A stretch of DNA of 64,000 nucleotides. It comes from Pleurodeles waltl (taxonomy: Eukaryota; Chordata; Amphibia; Caudata; Salamandridae). The DNA lies in NCBI RefSeq assembly GCF_031143425.1, contig NC_090440.1, positions 1,270,737,123 to 1,270,801,122 of the forward strand, written 5' to 3'. Position 1 is the stretch's first letter. Each line of letters starts with the position of its first letter. The notes below the pieces were generated by a model that was not told where the DNA came from, ran no database searches, and saw only the letters and a list, made by a program, of their open reading frames with translations. Shown piece by piece: positions 23,745 to 33,025 of the stretch. Position numbers and translations under genes: made by a program.

Positions 23745-25330
23745 GTGTGGTGTTTTGAGTTGAGTAAACAGTGGGAAAACAGTGCTTCCTGGGAGTTACA
23801 GTCATGTCACTGTCTCTATGCACACACTTGACATTTTTCATCCTCCCAGGTGTAGAGTTCATTTGGGAGTTCTCTACCAGATGGATCTTGACAAATGAAT
23901 CTGGTTTAGTTGTTGGAGTTAGGGAAACAGGACCAATTGTGATTTGCATCCTGGTCACTCCCTCTAGGTCCAACCATTTTTCATTCATGTGGTATCCTCC
24001 CAGGGGAGTGAACTTCAATTGGGATTTCACAGACATGGCTATTTGGGCCTTTTGGCCCTGGGCTTTTGTCTAGAGAGAGAAAGAGATAAAGAGCCTCCTG
24101 ACCTTAGCAGTCATGTTGCTCCCTCTACTACACACTTTACGAATGGTCTCCTAACATCTGAGTCAACGTATGTTGTGATTTGCCAAACTGGGCTCTTTGA
24201 TCTAATGTATACTGTTCTGGTGTTTGGAGTCAGAGAAACAGTGCCTTCTGTGAGTTGCAGACAGGTTATTCTATCTACTTTGCACACTGGACCAATGCCA
24301 TCCCCCAAGATGAGTACATTTTATTTGTGAGTTGACAAACTGGGGCATTTGGGCAAGGGAACACTATGCTGGTTGTTGGAGTTACTGAAATAGTACCTCC
24401 TGGGATGTGCAGTCATGTCTCTTCCTTTCCTAAACACACTATACATATATCATCCCTCCAGGTGAGTAAACATCATTTAGAAGTTACTAAACCAGGGTAT
24501 TTGGAGAATAGGACACTGTGTTGGTGTTTGAGGTAACAGTATCAGAGCCTTCTGGGATTTGCATTCATGTGAGTCCTTTTAGTACACACACCATCCATAT
24601 GTTATCCTTTAGGGTGAATGAACTTCATTTGTGAGTTGACAATCAGGGGTATTTCAGCAAGGAGACACTATGCTGGAATTTGGAGGTACGGAAACAGTGC
24701 CCATTGGGCTTTATAGTCGTGTCACTCTCTATCCTACACACACTTGACAAATGGTAAACTTCTAGTTCACTAACAAGTGTATTTGTACAAGTGAACACTG
24801 GGCGGGTATTTGGTTATGGAGAAACATGGGCTATTGGGCTTTACTCCCTCATGCCTCTCCCTCAACTTCCCAACAGTTAGCCCATGGTATCCTCCCAGGT
24901 GATTACACTTTAATTGGGATTTCACAAATAGGAGTGTTTGGAGAAAAGGACACTATGCTGGTGGTTGGAGACATCAAAACAGAGTCCCCCGGGTGTTGTA
25001 GTCATGTCAGTGCCTGTACTAAACACACTTGACAAATATATCCCTCCACGTGCAATTGGTATTTAACAAACTAGGATATGTGGAGAAGGAAACACTGAGC
25101 TGGTGGTTTGAGTAACAGAAACAGTGCCTGCTGGGAGTTGTAGTCATCAGTAGTGGTCAGTCTCTGTGCTACACACACTACACTAATGTCATCTCCCCAA
25201 GTGAGTACATTTCAATTGTGAGTTGCCAAATAGAGGTCTCATGGACAGGTGGACACTAGGATGGTCAGTGGAGCAACTATAAATGTGGCAAAAGGTAGGA
25301 TGTGAGAGTGCATGACAGGACCTTTTGTGA
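23745..25330. repeat. Tandem array, unit about 150 bp, about ten diverged copies
   Basis: A diverged unit recurs about every 150 bases, at roughly 23787, 23940, 24100, 24245, 24400, 24555, 24700, 24830, 24985 and 25130. Each unit holds variants of CCTGGGAGTTGCAGTCATGTC, ACACACTTGACAAATG, ATCCTCCCAGGTGAGTA and AGTTGACAAACTGGGG. It is confined to the interior of E2 next to SANT-A, where the transposase lies in related elements. The best-preserved form, TGCTGGGAGTTGTAGTCAT near 25133, is the complement of a ZNF143-type site (ACTACAACTCCCAGCA). Confidence 0.8.
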
Positions 25331-25351
25331 CATTTTCAGTGTTGTGACTTT

Positions 25352-25722
25352 CCAAACTCCACTCCCCCAGCTATTCCCCAGGTATTCTTGTCAAGCCCAT
25401 AGGATGCAGGATGGCCAAGACTGGTTCTTACCAGGGAAAGAGATGTAATGGGGCAATGGGAGGGCCACCACCAGCCTGCTTGGCCGGCCGCTGGTGCCTG
25501 GAGACCAGGGAACGGACCTTGCCCCTGAGATCGTTCCACCTCTTCCAGATGTCCTCCTTTGTGCAAGTTGGTGCCTACAGCATTCACTCTGCCCACTATC
25601 CTGTCCCACATTTCCATTTTCCTACTGAGAAGAGTGTGCTAGACTTCTGTTCCAAACAATTGTGGCTCTACTCTTATGATTATATCTACCACGACTCTCA
25701 ACTCATCCTCAGAAAAACAGGT
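25352..25722 (-). pseudogene. E2 SANT-A exon 1, degenerate
   Basis: The reverse strand reads CFSEDELRVVVDIIIRVEPQ then LFGTE, then after a frame change MWDRIVGRVNAVG, matching FTDEELRVMVEEIVRVEPQ and ELWQRIVDRVNAVG of the intact E4 protein. The start codon is lost, the frame shifts near 25600 and near 25510, and the donor is weak (GTTTG/GAAAGT). Exon 2 was not recognised. The position about 0.6 kb from the element end equals that in E1 and E4. Confidence 0.7.
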
Positions 25723-26606
25723 ATTTTTTAAAAGTGACATGTGGGAACAAAATAAGTGTGACAGTGACCTACTAAACAGGGAAAGTGGAAAAGGGTGTGA
25801 CTGGACAAAAGTGTGTGGTTTGTGTGAAAAAAGATGGTAAGAATAAAGTGGTACCTAAGATCTGTTCTGTGTACAAAGGTCGCTTTGGCTTCAGTGTTTT
25901 GCGTAGGAGATACAAATGTTTGTGGTGTGTGAAGGGGTGTATTTTATAGTGTCCTTTGCAGTTGTGTCTAGTGTGGCAATGTGTTTGCCACGTGAGTTGT
26001 TTTCACATCCACCCAATGTGCCGTTGTGTATTACTTTGGTGACCGTAAACCACTGTTTCGGAATGCCATTGGCTGGCCACCATGGGTGTCCACCACTGCA
26101 ACTTTGTGCTTGTATTATCCTTGGTGGTTGGTCGCGTTGCTGTCAGTGCTGGAGGTCAGACTGCCCTTTTCTGGGCCTCCGCACTGCTGCTGGTCTGCCT
26201 TTTTTGGTTGGTGGTCAGCTGTCCTGCCTGTTTGACTCATAATAGGGCAGTCTGTAAGACCACCAACATGGCAGTCTTTTTAGGACTGCCAACATGGTCG
26301 TCTGGCGGTTCGACTGCCAAACTTCTGATTAGGCCCTAAGTATGGTTAACTACTACAAATGATGTGGTAATCCCTAAACTTGTGATGAGGCCTAAAAATG
26401 GCACAGTGAAATCTAGTAAATTTCACTGCAGCATTATTTTGGACCTCCCTGCACGGGAACACCCCAGTGATAGAACGTGCTAATTGAGGGAAGAAGTGAA
26501 GGTAAGATGACCTCTACTGTTGCACGTATCACACACACACACCAGCAATTCTGTGACTGTCTACGTAGGTTAGTGTCCTAGCGCGACAGTTTAGCCAGTA
26601 GCAGAG

Positions 26607-26876
26607 ATGGAATCTCGTTGGATGACTGCTGCTCAAGCCCTCACTCAGGTTATAGAGGACAGCGCTGATGTAGGATCAGAGACTGAGACAGCAGATACTG
26701 AGACAGCATCTGAGGGATAGGACAATGGCGCAAACTCTGGGAGTGATTTTTCAGTTGGAGGAGTCTCATTCGATAACTCCTCTTCCAGTGATTATGAGGG
26801 AGGTGATGAGGACAGTACTGCTGTCCCTTCGCAAGCACAGTCCGTGCAACGGGACAATAGCGGGTTAGCCTAACCC
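26607..26876 (+). pseudogene. Acidic N-terminal fragment of a DDE transposase, possibly piggyBac-like
   Basis: From ATG at 26607 the frame reads MESRWMTAAQALTQVIEDSA and continues with Glu/Thr/Ser-rich sequence, a stop, then DFSVGGVSFDNSSSSDYEGG and a further stop. The layout (short AAQAL helix followed by an acidic Ser-rich stretch) resembles N-termini of piggyBac-type transposases. No catalytic domain follows, so this would be an N-terminal scrap of a non-autonomous derivative. Family assignment is a guess from composition. Confidence 0.3.
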
Positions 26877-27379
26877 AGAGAGCAGGTGCATGCGGTGCTC
26901 TCTTAGGAGCTCCCCAACTTTGTTCATCCACAAATTTCACCGCCCAAATCGTATTGTAGAGACATCAAAATTATCTGGTTTTGTAAGGCAGGCACCTGCG
27001 TTTTGGTCCTGGGCTCAGCGGCCACATAGGGAAACCTACCAAACCCAGACTTTTCTGGAAACTAGACATCTGCGGGAGTCATCAGAGGTGTGATTTCTGT
27101 GGATCCCCCAGAGTTTTCTTACCCAGAATACCCTGCAAAGGTGAAATATTGAATAAAAACTAAATTTTGTTTTTGCATTTCTGTCACACAAACTACAGGA
27201 ATATGCTGGGATCCACACAGTTCCTACCACCCATTGTTTCCCCACCTGTCCTGATAAAAACACTACCCCACTTGAATGCCTGTACCTAGTGCCTGCGTAA
27301 GAAATGGATCAACCCAGGGTCAACAGTTGCCCTGACGTAAGGACCAACATTGACCGTTGTGTGATCTATTCCTGTTGCG

Positions 27380-27880
27380 GGCACTAGGCCTACCCACACA
27401 AGTGAGGTGCCATTTTTATCGGGAGACTTAGTGGAATGCTGGGAAGAAGGAAATTAGTGGATCCTCTCAGATCCAGAACTTTGCAGCCACAAAACCAGAG
27501 GGAAAAGTGTTTTTGGCCAAATTTTGAGGTTTGCAAACAATTCTGGGTACCAGAACATGGTGAGACCCCCACAAGTCACCCCACTCTGAGTTCCCTAGTT
27601 GTCTAGGTTCTAAAAATATATGGGTTTGCTAGGTTTCTCTAGGTTCCGGCTGAGCTAGAGGCCAAAATCCACAGCTAGGCACTTTGCAAAAGGACTTCTG
27701 TTTTCATTGGAAAAATGTGATGTGTCCACGTTGTGTTTTGGGACATTTCCTTTCATGAACACTAGCTTACCCACCCAAGTGGAGTACCATTTTTATCGGG
27801 AGACTTGGGGGAATGCTGGGTGGAAAGAAGTTTGCGTATCCTCTCAGATTCCAGAACTTTGCAGCAGGCTTTAAAAGGGG
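27380..27880. repeat. Repeat with internal unit duplicated at about 0.38 kb
   Basis: A block beginning CACTAGGCCTACCCACACAA and running through TTTTTATCGGGAGACTT, GGAATGCTGGG and TCCAGAACTTTGCAGC recurs about 380 bases later (27383 and 27762). Between the copies are GAGCTAGAGGCCAAAATC and a stretch including GTGATGTGTCCACGTTGTG. This looks like part of an interspersed family built from tandem units. No coding sequence is supported. Confidence 0.6.
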
Positions 27881-29387
27881 GCTTCCATTCTTTAGAATGT
27901 GGCCCTATGTACTCTGCAGGAGTAACACCAATATTCAGGCACTACTGCTGCAGAGTACATTAATAGTGTCATGAGAAATGCTGCTATTGCCCCCTGCCCT
28001 GTGCCATGGTGTACCGTATTTTATATACAGCACACACATGGTGGTGGTAGGGGGGTGCTAAGGGGCGCAGGGAAAGTGGCGCTGCACTCGGTGCAGTGCC
28101 ACTTTCCATAAAATTGCCCCCTACTGTTTTAGTCGATGATCTAAAGAAACACCAGGCTGTTTCTATCTAATTAGCCTGAGGGTGAAGATTCATTCTTTTG
28201 TGAAAGGGATCTTCAGAATGAATAAATTCATACTTGGAGAAAAAATATTCAAAAAGATTTTCCCTATAAAATAAACTAAGCAATATACTACAGGTGACTA
28301 CATATGTAACGGAATGGGATGGTAGATCACATCCCCAGCAGCTAAAGCAGGTACGTATGTGTAAAACATAGCAATATTTGGTATCTAAGGCTTGTGTGCT
28401 AGGCCTGGGTTGAACTTGTGGAGTTTTACTCCATTGAATTCTGCGGAGTTACAACAAAAACTCCATGAGTTTCTGTGGAACTCTGTGAACAGTTGGAAGA
28501 ATGCTTGTCATGTCATTGGCACTGCTTTTTCAGGCCAGTAGCATGTTCCACATAGAAAAATCTGTGCGAACTGTACAACGCAGTGCTCCAGGACTCAGCC
28601 ATTTTGTTTTGCCTGCTTCTGTTCCTCTTTCCTTGCTGGCTGCAATACAACCCAATCTACCCCACCACCTCTTTTGCATTCCCAGTCCCAACTTTTTTGT
28701 ACTTACTTTGCTATTGTCTCATTTTCTCTGTGTTTATTTTTGTGTTTATTTTGTGTTTTGGTGACTTTTCATCTCCCTCTTGTTTCTCAACTGTCCCTAA
28801 TGGCAGGAGCAGGCAGCACAGGCACCACCGATACCGTATGTGGGAGTCGCAGAAGGGCAGGAGTGCTGCCTGTCCCATCTTTAGTGTGGCAGAGGTGGAA
28901 ACACTCCATTTTGTGGGTGCAGTCCAACCTACCCCGCATGCTAGAAGCAGGCGGCAGGCTCGGCAAGGACTATGCCATGTGGGAGCATCAGGTGCTGTGG
29001 AGGCTAGTACAGCAGTGTCTGTTCCTCTGCACCAGAATCCCTCAAACCCATCAGCAGCTGACACACCGCTAGGCAGATGTTATTAGCTGGGAAGAAGACC
29101 TGCCGAGAGTTGAGGTTGCTGAGCTCTGTGAGTAAACAATATTTTTGTTTTCTAAAAATTAGAATAGTTTTTTTCAAGTAGCATGGTCACAAGTAAGGTA
29201 AGATTACATCATGGTTTTGAGATACATTTCTATATATATGTATTTATGAAATAAATATATTTTATGCTAGGCAATAGTAGTTTGCATATTCATTATTCAC
29301 AAATAATATAAATATAGAAAAATATAATTAGTAATTCCAATATGTTCACTTATTAATTTATTATGAAATTCTTACCATGTGTTTAGT
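27880..29387. other. Interval without recognised gene; palindromic repeat near 28080
   Basis: Contains a near-palindrome at about 28070-28110 (AAAGTGGCGCTGCAC..GTGCAGTGCCACTTT), likely the core of a short non-autonomous repeat. The open frames at 28501-29090 lack recognisable domains and overlap each other in two frames. I see nothing firm here. Confidence 0.45.
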
Positions 29388-29415
29388 ATATAGATAGATA
29401 GATAGATAGATAGAC

Positions 29416-29464
<49 letters not shown>
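29388..29464. repeat. (GATA)n microsatellite
   Basis: About 18 tetranucleotide units of TAGA/GATA with one GACA variant, immediately left of E5. Confidence 0.95.
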
Positions 29465-29810
29465 TAAATATAGATATATATTAGTTACCTAGTGGTGGTC
29501 GCCACTAGGTAGTTATAGTTAGGACCTAGGGCCAGATGTAGCAAAGGTTTGCGACTCGCAAACGGGCAGAATCGCAATTTGCGACAGTGCAAAATCGGAA
29601 ATGGGATGCAAAAAGCCCATTTCCGACTCGCAAAAAGCGATGGGACCCGTTTGCGAGTCGCATCCGTTGCGACCCGCAAATAGCAAGTCGCAATTTGCGA
29701 GTCGCAAACCTTATGCAATTGCAACTCGCAAATTGCGACTAGTCGCAAAAAGCCCAGTTTGCATGTCCCATTTACCACTAACTCAGAGCAGGTGGTAACC
29801 ATTACCAAAG

Positions 29811-29818
29811 TATAAAAG
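29811..29818 (+). promoter_or_regulatory. TATA box of the E5 transposase
   Basis: TATAAAAG lies 30 bases before the ATG at 29849, at the inner edge of the palindrome-rich subterminal region. This implies a very short leader (initiation near 29840) or use of the first ATG almost at the cap. The spacing is seen in the sequence; promoter function is inference. Confidence 0.6.
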
Positions 29819-29848
29819 GGGACCCAGAAGCCATCTGGGTTACTCAAG

Positions 29849-31049
29849 ATGGCGGAGATATACCTGATAGCAGTGAGGAGGAGAGTCTACGCAGCCCAGC
29901 AGAGGAGGAGGAAGGGCCACAGACAGGAGAAGATATATAGAACCAGGCAGACTCTTTTTCAGCAAACTGAAGAGGAGATCTATGACAAATACCGCCTTAG
30001 CAGCGCAGCCATTCTAGAATTAATAGATTTACTCAAACCACAGCTAGAACACCAGACTCTGCGTGGCTGCGCCATTCCTACGCATGTGCAAGTACTATGC
30101 TCACTGCACCTCTTGGCCTCAGGGAGCTATCAGGGGGTCATTGCTGTGGCAGGTGGGGTATCCCAAAGTGCAGTGTCAAGGTTCCTCAGGGCCTTCCTAG
30201 ATGCCTTAGTCACTCACATGTCTCACTTCATATACTTACCAAGGAATGAGGCAGAAATGAACAGCACCAAGCTGGACTTTTACAGGATTGCCCACTTTCC
30301 CCATGTCATAGGGTGTGTAGATGGGACACACATTCAAATATGCCCCCCTGCAAATCTGGAACACATTTTCCGCAACAGAAAGTGTACCCACTCACTCAAC
30401 ATACAGGTTGTTTGTGATGCCCATTATGTCATCACGGACATCGTAGCTAAGTTTCCAGGCAGTACCCATGACTCATACATTTTTAGGCATAGTGGGATAC
30501 ATCAACGCCTGGAACGTGGGAAATTTGGAGATGGTTACCTCCTAGGTAGAGCCATAGACACTTGCAGACATACACACAGGTCACTGTGCACGACTATCTG
30601 GACTTCCTAACAGTGTACTTTTGTGCCCAACAGGTGACAGTGCCTATGCTCTCAGGCCTTGGATCATGACTCCATTTTTAACACCCAGCACTGAATCAGA
30701 GAGGCAATACAACAGTGCGCATAAGAGGACCAGGAACCTGATAGAGCGCACCTTCGGACTCCTGAAGGCAAGATTCAGATGCCTCCACCGCAGTGGAGGC
30801 GCCCTCCAATACACCCCCATTACCGCTTTCAAAATTGTGGTCGCATTCGCCATCCTCCACAACATAGCCACCCGACGTGGGCTACCTCTCACCCCTGCAG
30901 ACCCAGATCCGGATGATGAAGAGCAAGAACAACCACATCGCCATCATGGGGATAGGAGTATAGCTAATCAAGGCAGACTTAGACGGGACCACATTGCAAC
31001 ACAATATTTTGGACGGTACGTGTCAACTCCCACCATACTCACCTATTGA
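29849..31049 (+). CDS. E5 Harbinger DDE transposase, intact, two exons
   Basis: Exon 1 is 29849-30545 and exon 2 is 30634-31049, joined by an 88-base intron with GTAGAG donor and CAACAG acceptor. Splicing restores LLGDSAYALRPW, the hallmark second-Asp motif, and gives 370 residues, near the usual 350-400 for HARBI1-type enzymes. An N-terminal helical region (EEIYDKYRLSSAAILELIDL) is followed by the DDE nuclease: first Asp in VIGCVDGTHIQI (about residue 155), second Asp in GDSAY (about 233), Glu in IERTFGLLKARF. The FRNRK and KFPGSTHDSYI motifs are also present. It would cut at the element ends and reinsert at 3-bp targets. The start is the first ATG after the TATA box. No stop, frameshift or lost catalytic residue is visible. 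The C-terminus is Asp/Glu-rich. HARBI1 is its domesticated host relative, but the element context makes this a transposon gene. Confidence 0.93.
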
Positions 31050-31206
31050 CCAAAAACTCCATTTGTTAAGTGGAACAAAAATAACTGTTTTATTACTGTA
31101 ATTAAGAAACTATATACAAGTCGAAATTGTCCATGGGCAGGAAAATGCCAACCAGTCATGTGGCACATTAACGCCATGTGCCACATTTAATGGTCCTGGG
31201 TGTTAT

Positions 31207-32639
31207 CTATGATCTCCTGCCCCTCCTGCCAGCCTGGCTGGTCCCTGCAGCGTCCGTGGTGCTCTGCCTACCACTCCTGAGCACCCTGCTGTCAGTGGCA
31301 GAGACACTGCTCACTGTTGAGCCCTCCTCACTGTCTTGGGGTGTTTCCCCTGTGGCCCTCGACATTTCCCGTGTCTCCATAAGTTCGATTATGTGGGTGA
31401 GACGTCCCAGGCCCCTGGCAACATCCCCAGCAAAATGGCCCATCTCTACTTGCAGCCCAACTGTCCTCCTCGACAGGCCTGTTGTATTAATGGCGAGCCT
31501 GCCGATGGATGTGGCCATCCTGATCAGTCGGTGCATTATCTGCCGATCTCTGCGCCGCCCAGCCTCTGCCTGGGCCAGCAGTCCTCCCGCCAGTTCCCTA
31601 AGGGCAAGGTCCCCAGTGTTCTGGCACATCATGTCCATGCGTCTGTTGAGGTGCTGCATGCTTGCATGGTTGTTTCGCACAAAGCGGTGCAGCACACCAC
31701 TGATCCTGCCCAAAATTCTGTTCTGCAGGCGCTGACCACGCAGCAGATGTGCCTCACTGGTGGTTGGAGGAAGTATCCCGGATGCAGACTGCAGCCCAGA
31801 TGGTCTTGTCCTGCGACGCCTGCGCAGCGGTGGCTGCCCTGTGCTCCCACCTGTGTCCTCCCTGCCTGTTGCTGGGGCAGCTTCTGGCGTGATTGTTGCA
31901 GCAGGTGTTGCTACTGCAGGGATGCTGCTGACCGTGCAGGTGGGGGTGCTGGCGGGTCCTGGGGTGTCCTCCTGGGCCTGGGTGCTTGGGGTGTTGGGGG
32001 TGTCTTGCTGGAGACCTGTGGGACATGGGGAACAGACTGTCAGTGTCTACTATCTATTGCACACATCCTAATAAACATTTGCCTATGAACTGCCTATTTG
32101 ACTACATTTCCCATAATGCATCATTCTGGCAATTTCTACCCTGAAATGGAGCTATTTTGGTTGTGCATGCACCTGTGTACATGGTGGGTGGGGGTATGGC
32201 ATTGATAGGGGTACAGGCTTATCACATGGTACTCACCGGTTGATGTGCCGGGCTCTGAGGTGTCCAGGTCCCCAAATCCACACACTGCCTCCTGGTCCAA
32301 TGTTCCTTCCACCCTTTCTTCCAGGGGTGTGGGTGGTGGCACAGATGATGGTCCCCCTCCTGTGCCTCTCATCTCCCGGAGCCTTTCTGCCACCCTCTCC
32401 TTGGCCCGGGAGCGGAGGTCATACCACCTCTTCTTAATGTCCTCAATTGTCCTGTGGCTCACACCCAGGGAATTGATTTTATCCTGAATGTCCTGCCAGA
32501 GTAGTTTTTTTGTGGCCTCAGGGACATTGAGGGCTGCTCTCCCAAAAAGCTCATCATGGTGCTGACAGCATTCCTCTGTCAGCACCTCCAGCTCCCTCTC
32601 AGAAAATTTGAGCTTCCTCTTTCTTGGGGTTCCCTCCAT
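31207..32639 (-). CDS. E5 SANT/Myb-like accessory protein, intact, two exons
   Basis: Exon 1 runs 32639-32237 and exon 2 32015-31207 on the reverse strand. The donor is ACCG/GTGAGT and the acceptor CCCACAG, and the joined frame is 403 residues with no stop. Residues about 8-90 form a trihelix/SANT-like DNA-binding domain with spaced aromatics (LLWQDIQDKINSLG, IKKRWYDLRSRAK). An acidic linker (DLDTSEPGTSTG), a Pro/Thr-rich region and an Arg-rich patch (RRRRRTRPSG) follow, then a C-terminal helical region (NRRMDMMCQNTGDLALREL) suited to self-association, and a basic end (GRRGRR). In zebrafish Harbinger3_DR the equivalent Myb-like protein recruits transposase to ends and into the nucleus, and NAIF1 plays that part for HARBI1. 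It is convergent with the transposase, about 160 bases apart. Confidence 0.88.
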
Positions 32640-33025
32640 GGCAGCTGCTGTTTGTTCTGTGTGAAGACTGGCAGTTACAAAAGGGTGTGGTCCTCCCTCC
32701 TCCCAGGTGTATTTGTAAACTTCCTGGCTGTGATGTCATCATCATGTGCCAGGAAGTGTTTCCAGAGTGTTCTGGTGTGGTTTCTGGAGTGTTCTGCTGC
32801 ACCTGCAAGCAATTTTCAAGGAAATCGCAATTTGCAACACCTACTCTCTAATTGCGAGTTCGTTTTTTGCACACTCGCAAAAAGCAACCTCGCAATCTGC
32901 GGACTCGCACACTGCGTTGCGAGTCCGGCTGCGAGTCGCAAAATCGGATCGTTTTTTTTTCTGGCATTACATATTGCGACTCGCAAAATGCGAGTCGCAA
33001 TTTTTATTTTTGCTACATCTGGCCC

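Larger units (their letters stand above)
16416..26336 (-). mobile_element. E2: long Harbinger relative (9.9 kb) with TAA duplication, transposase lost
   Basis: The ends GGGCCTCATTATGAGTTTGG and the inverted GGGCCTAATCAGAAGTTTGG are flanked by TAA at 16413-16415 and 26337-26339, the standard Harbinger target duplication. Gene order is inverted relative to E1: leader ORF (+) at the left, SANT-B exons 3 and 2 (-), then SANT-A exon 1 (-) near the right end. No transposase is recognisable between SANT-B and SANT-A (about 21600-25340). That space holds sequence of unknown origin (21600-23740) and a 150-bp tandem array. It must have moved with transposase from a relative, or decayed after insertion. 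Confidence 0.85.
29529..33025 (+). mobile_element. E5: compact two-gene Harbinger transposon (3.5 kb), apparently complete
   Basis: Perfect 17-bp terminal inverted repeats GGGCCAGATGTAGCAAA are at 29529-29545 and, inverted, at 33009-33025. CTA is duplicated at 29526-29528 and 33026-33028. Inside, a transposase gene (+) and a SANT-type gene (-) converge, each with one spliceosomal intron and open frames throughout. Subterminal regions (29546-29760 and 32820-33005) are packed with GCGACTCGC/GCGAGTCGC palindromes and half-sites, likely transposase or SANT binding sites. Perfect ends and intact frames suggest a recent insertion. It differs in ends and gene number from E1-E4. Confidence 0.93.

Noticed and set aside
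28501..29086. Two overlapping frames of 130-167 codons that could be a gene
   Set aside because: No domain, no splice context and two competing frames. The sequence looks like non-coding repeat DNA.
29849..31049. Domesticated host HARBI1 gene
   Set aside because: The gene lies inside perfect terminal repeats with a target duplication and a partner SANT gene, so it is the transposon's own copy.
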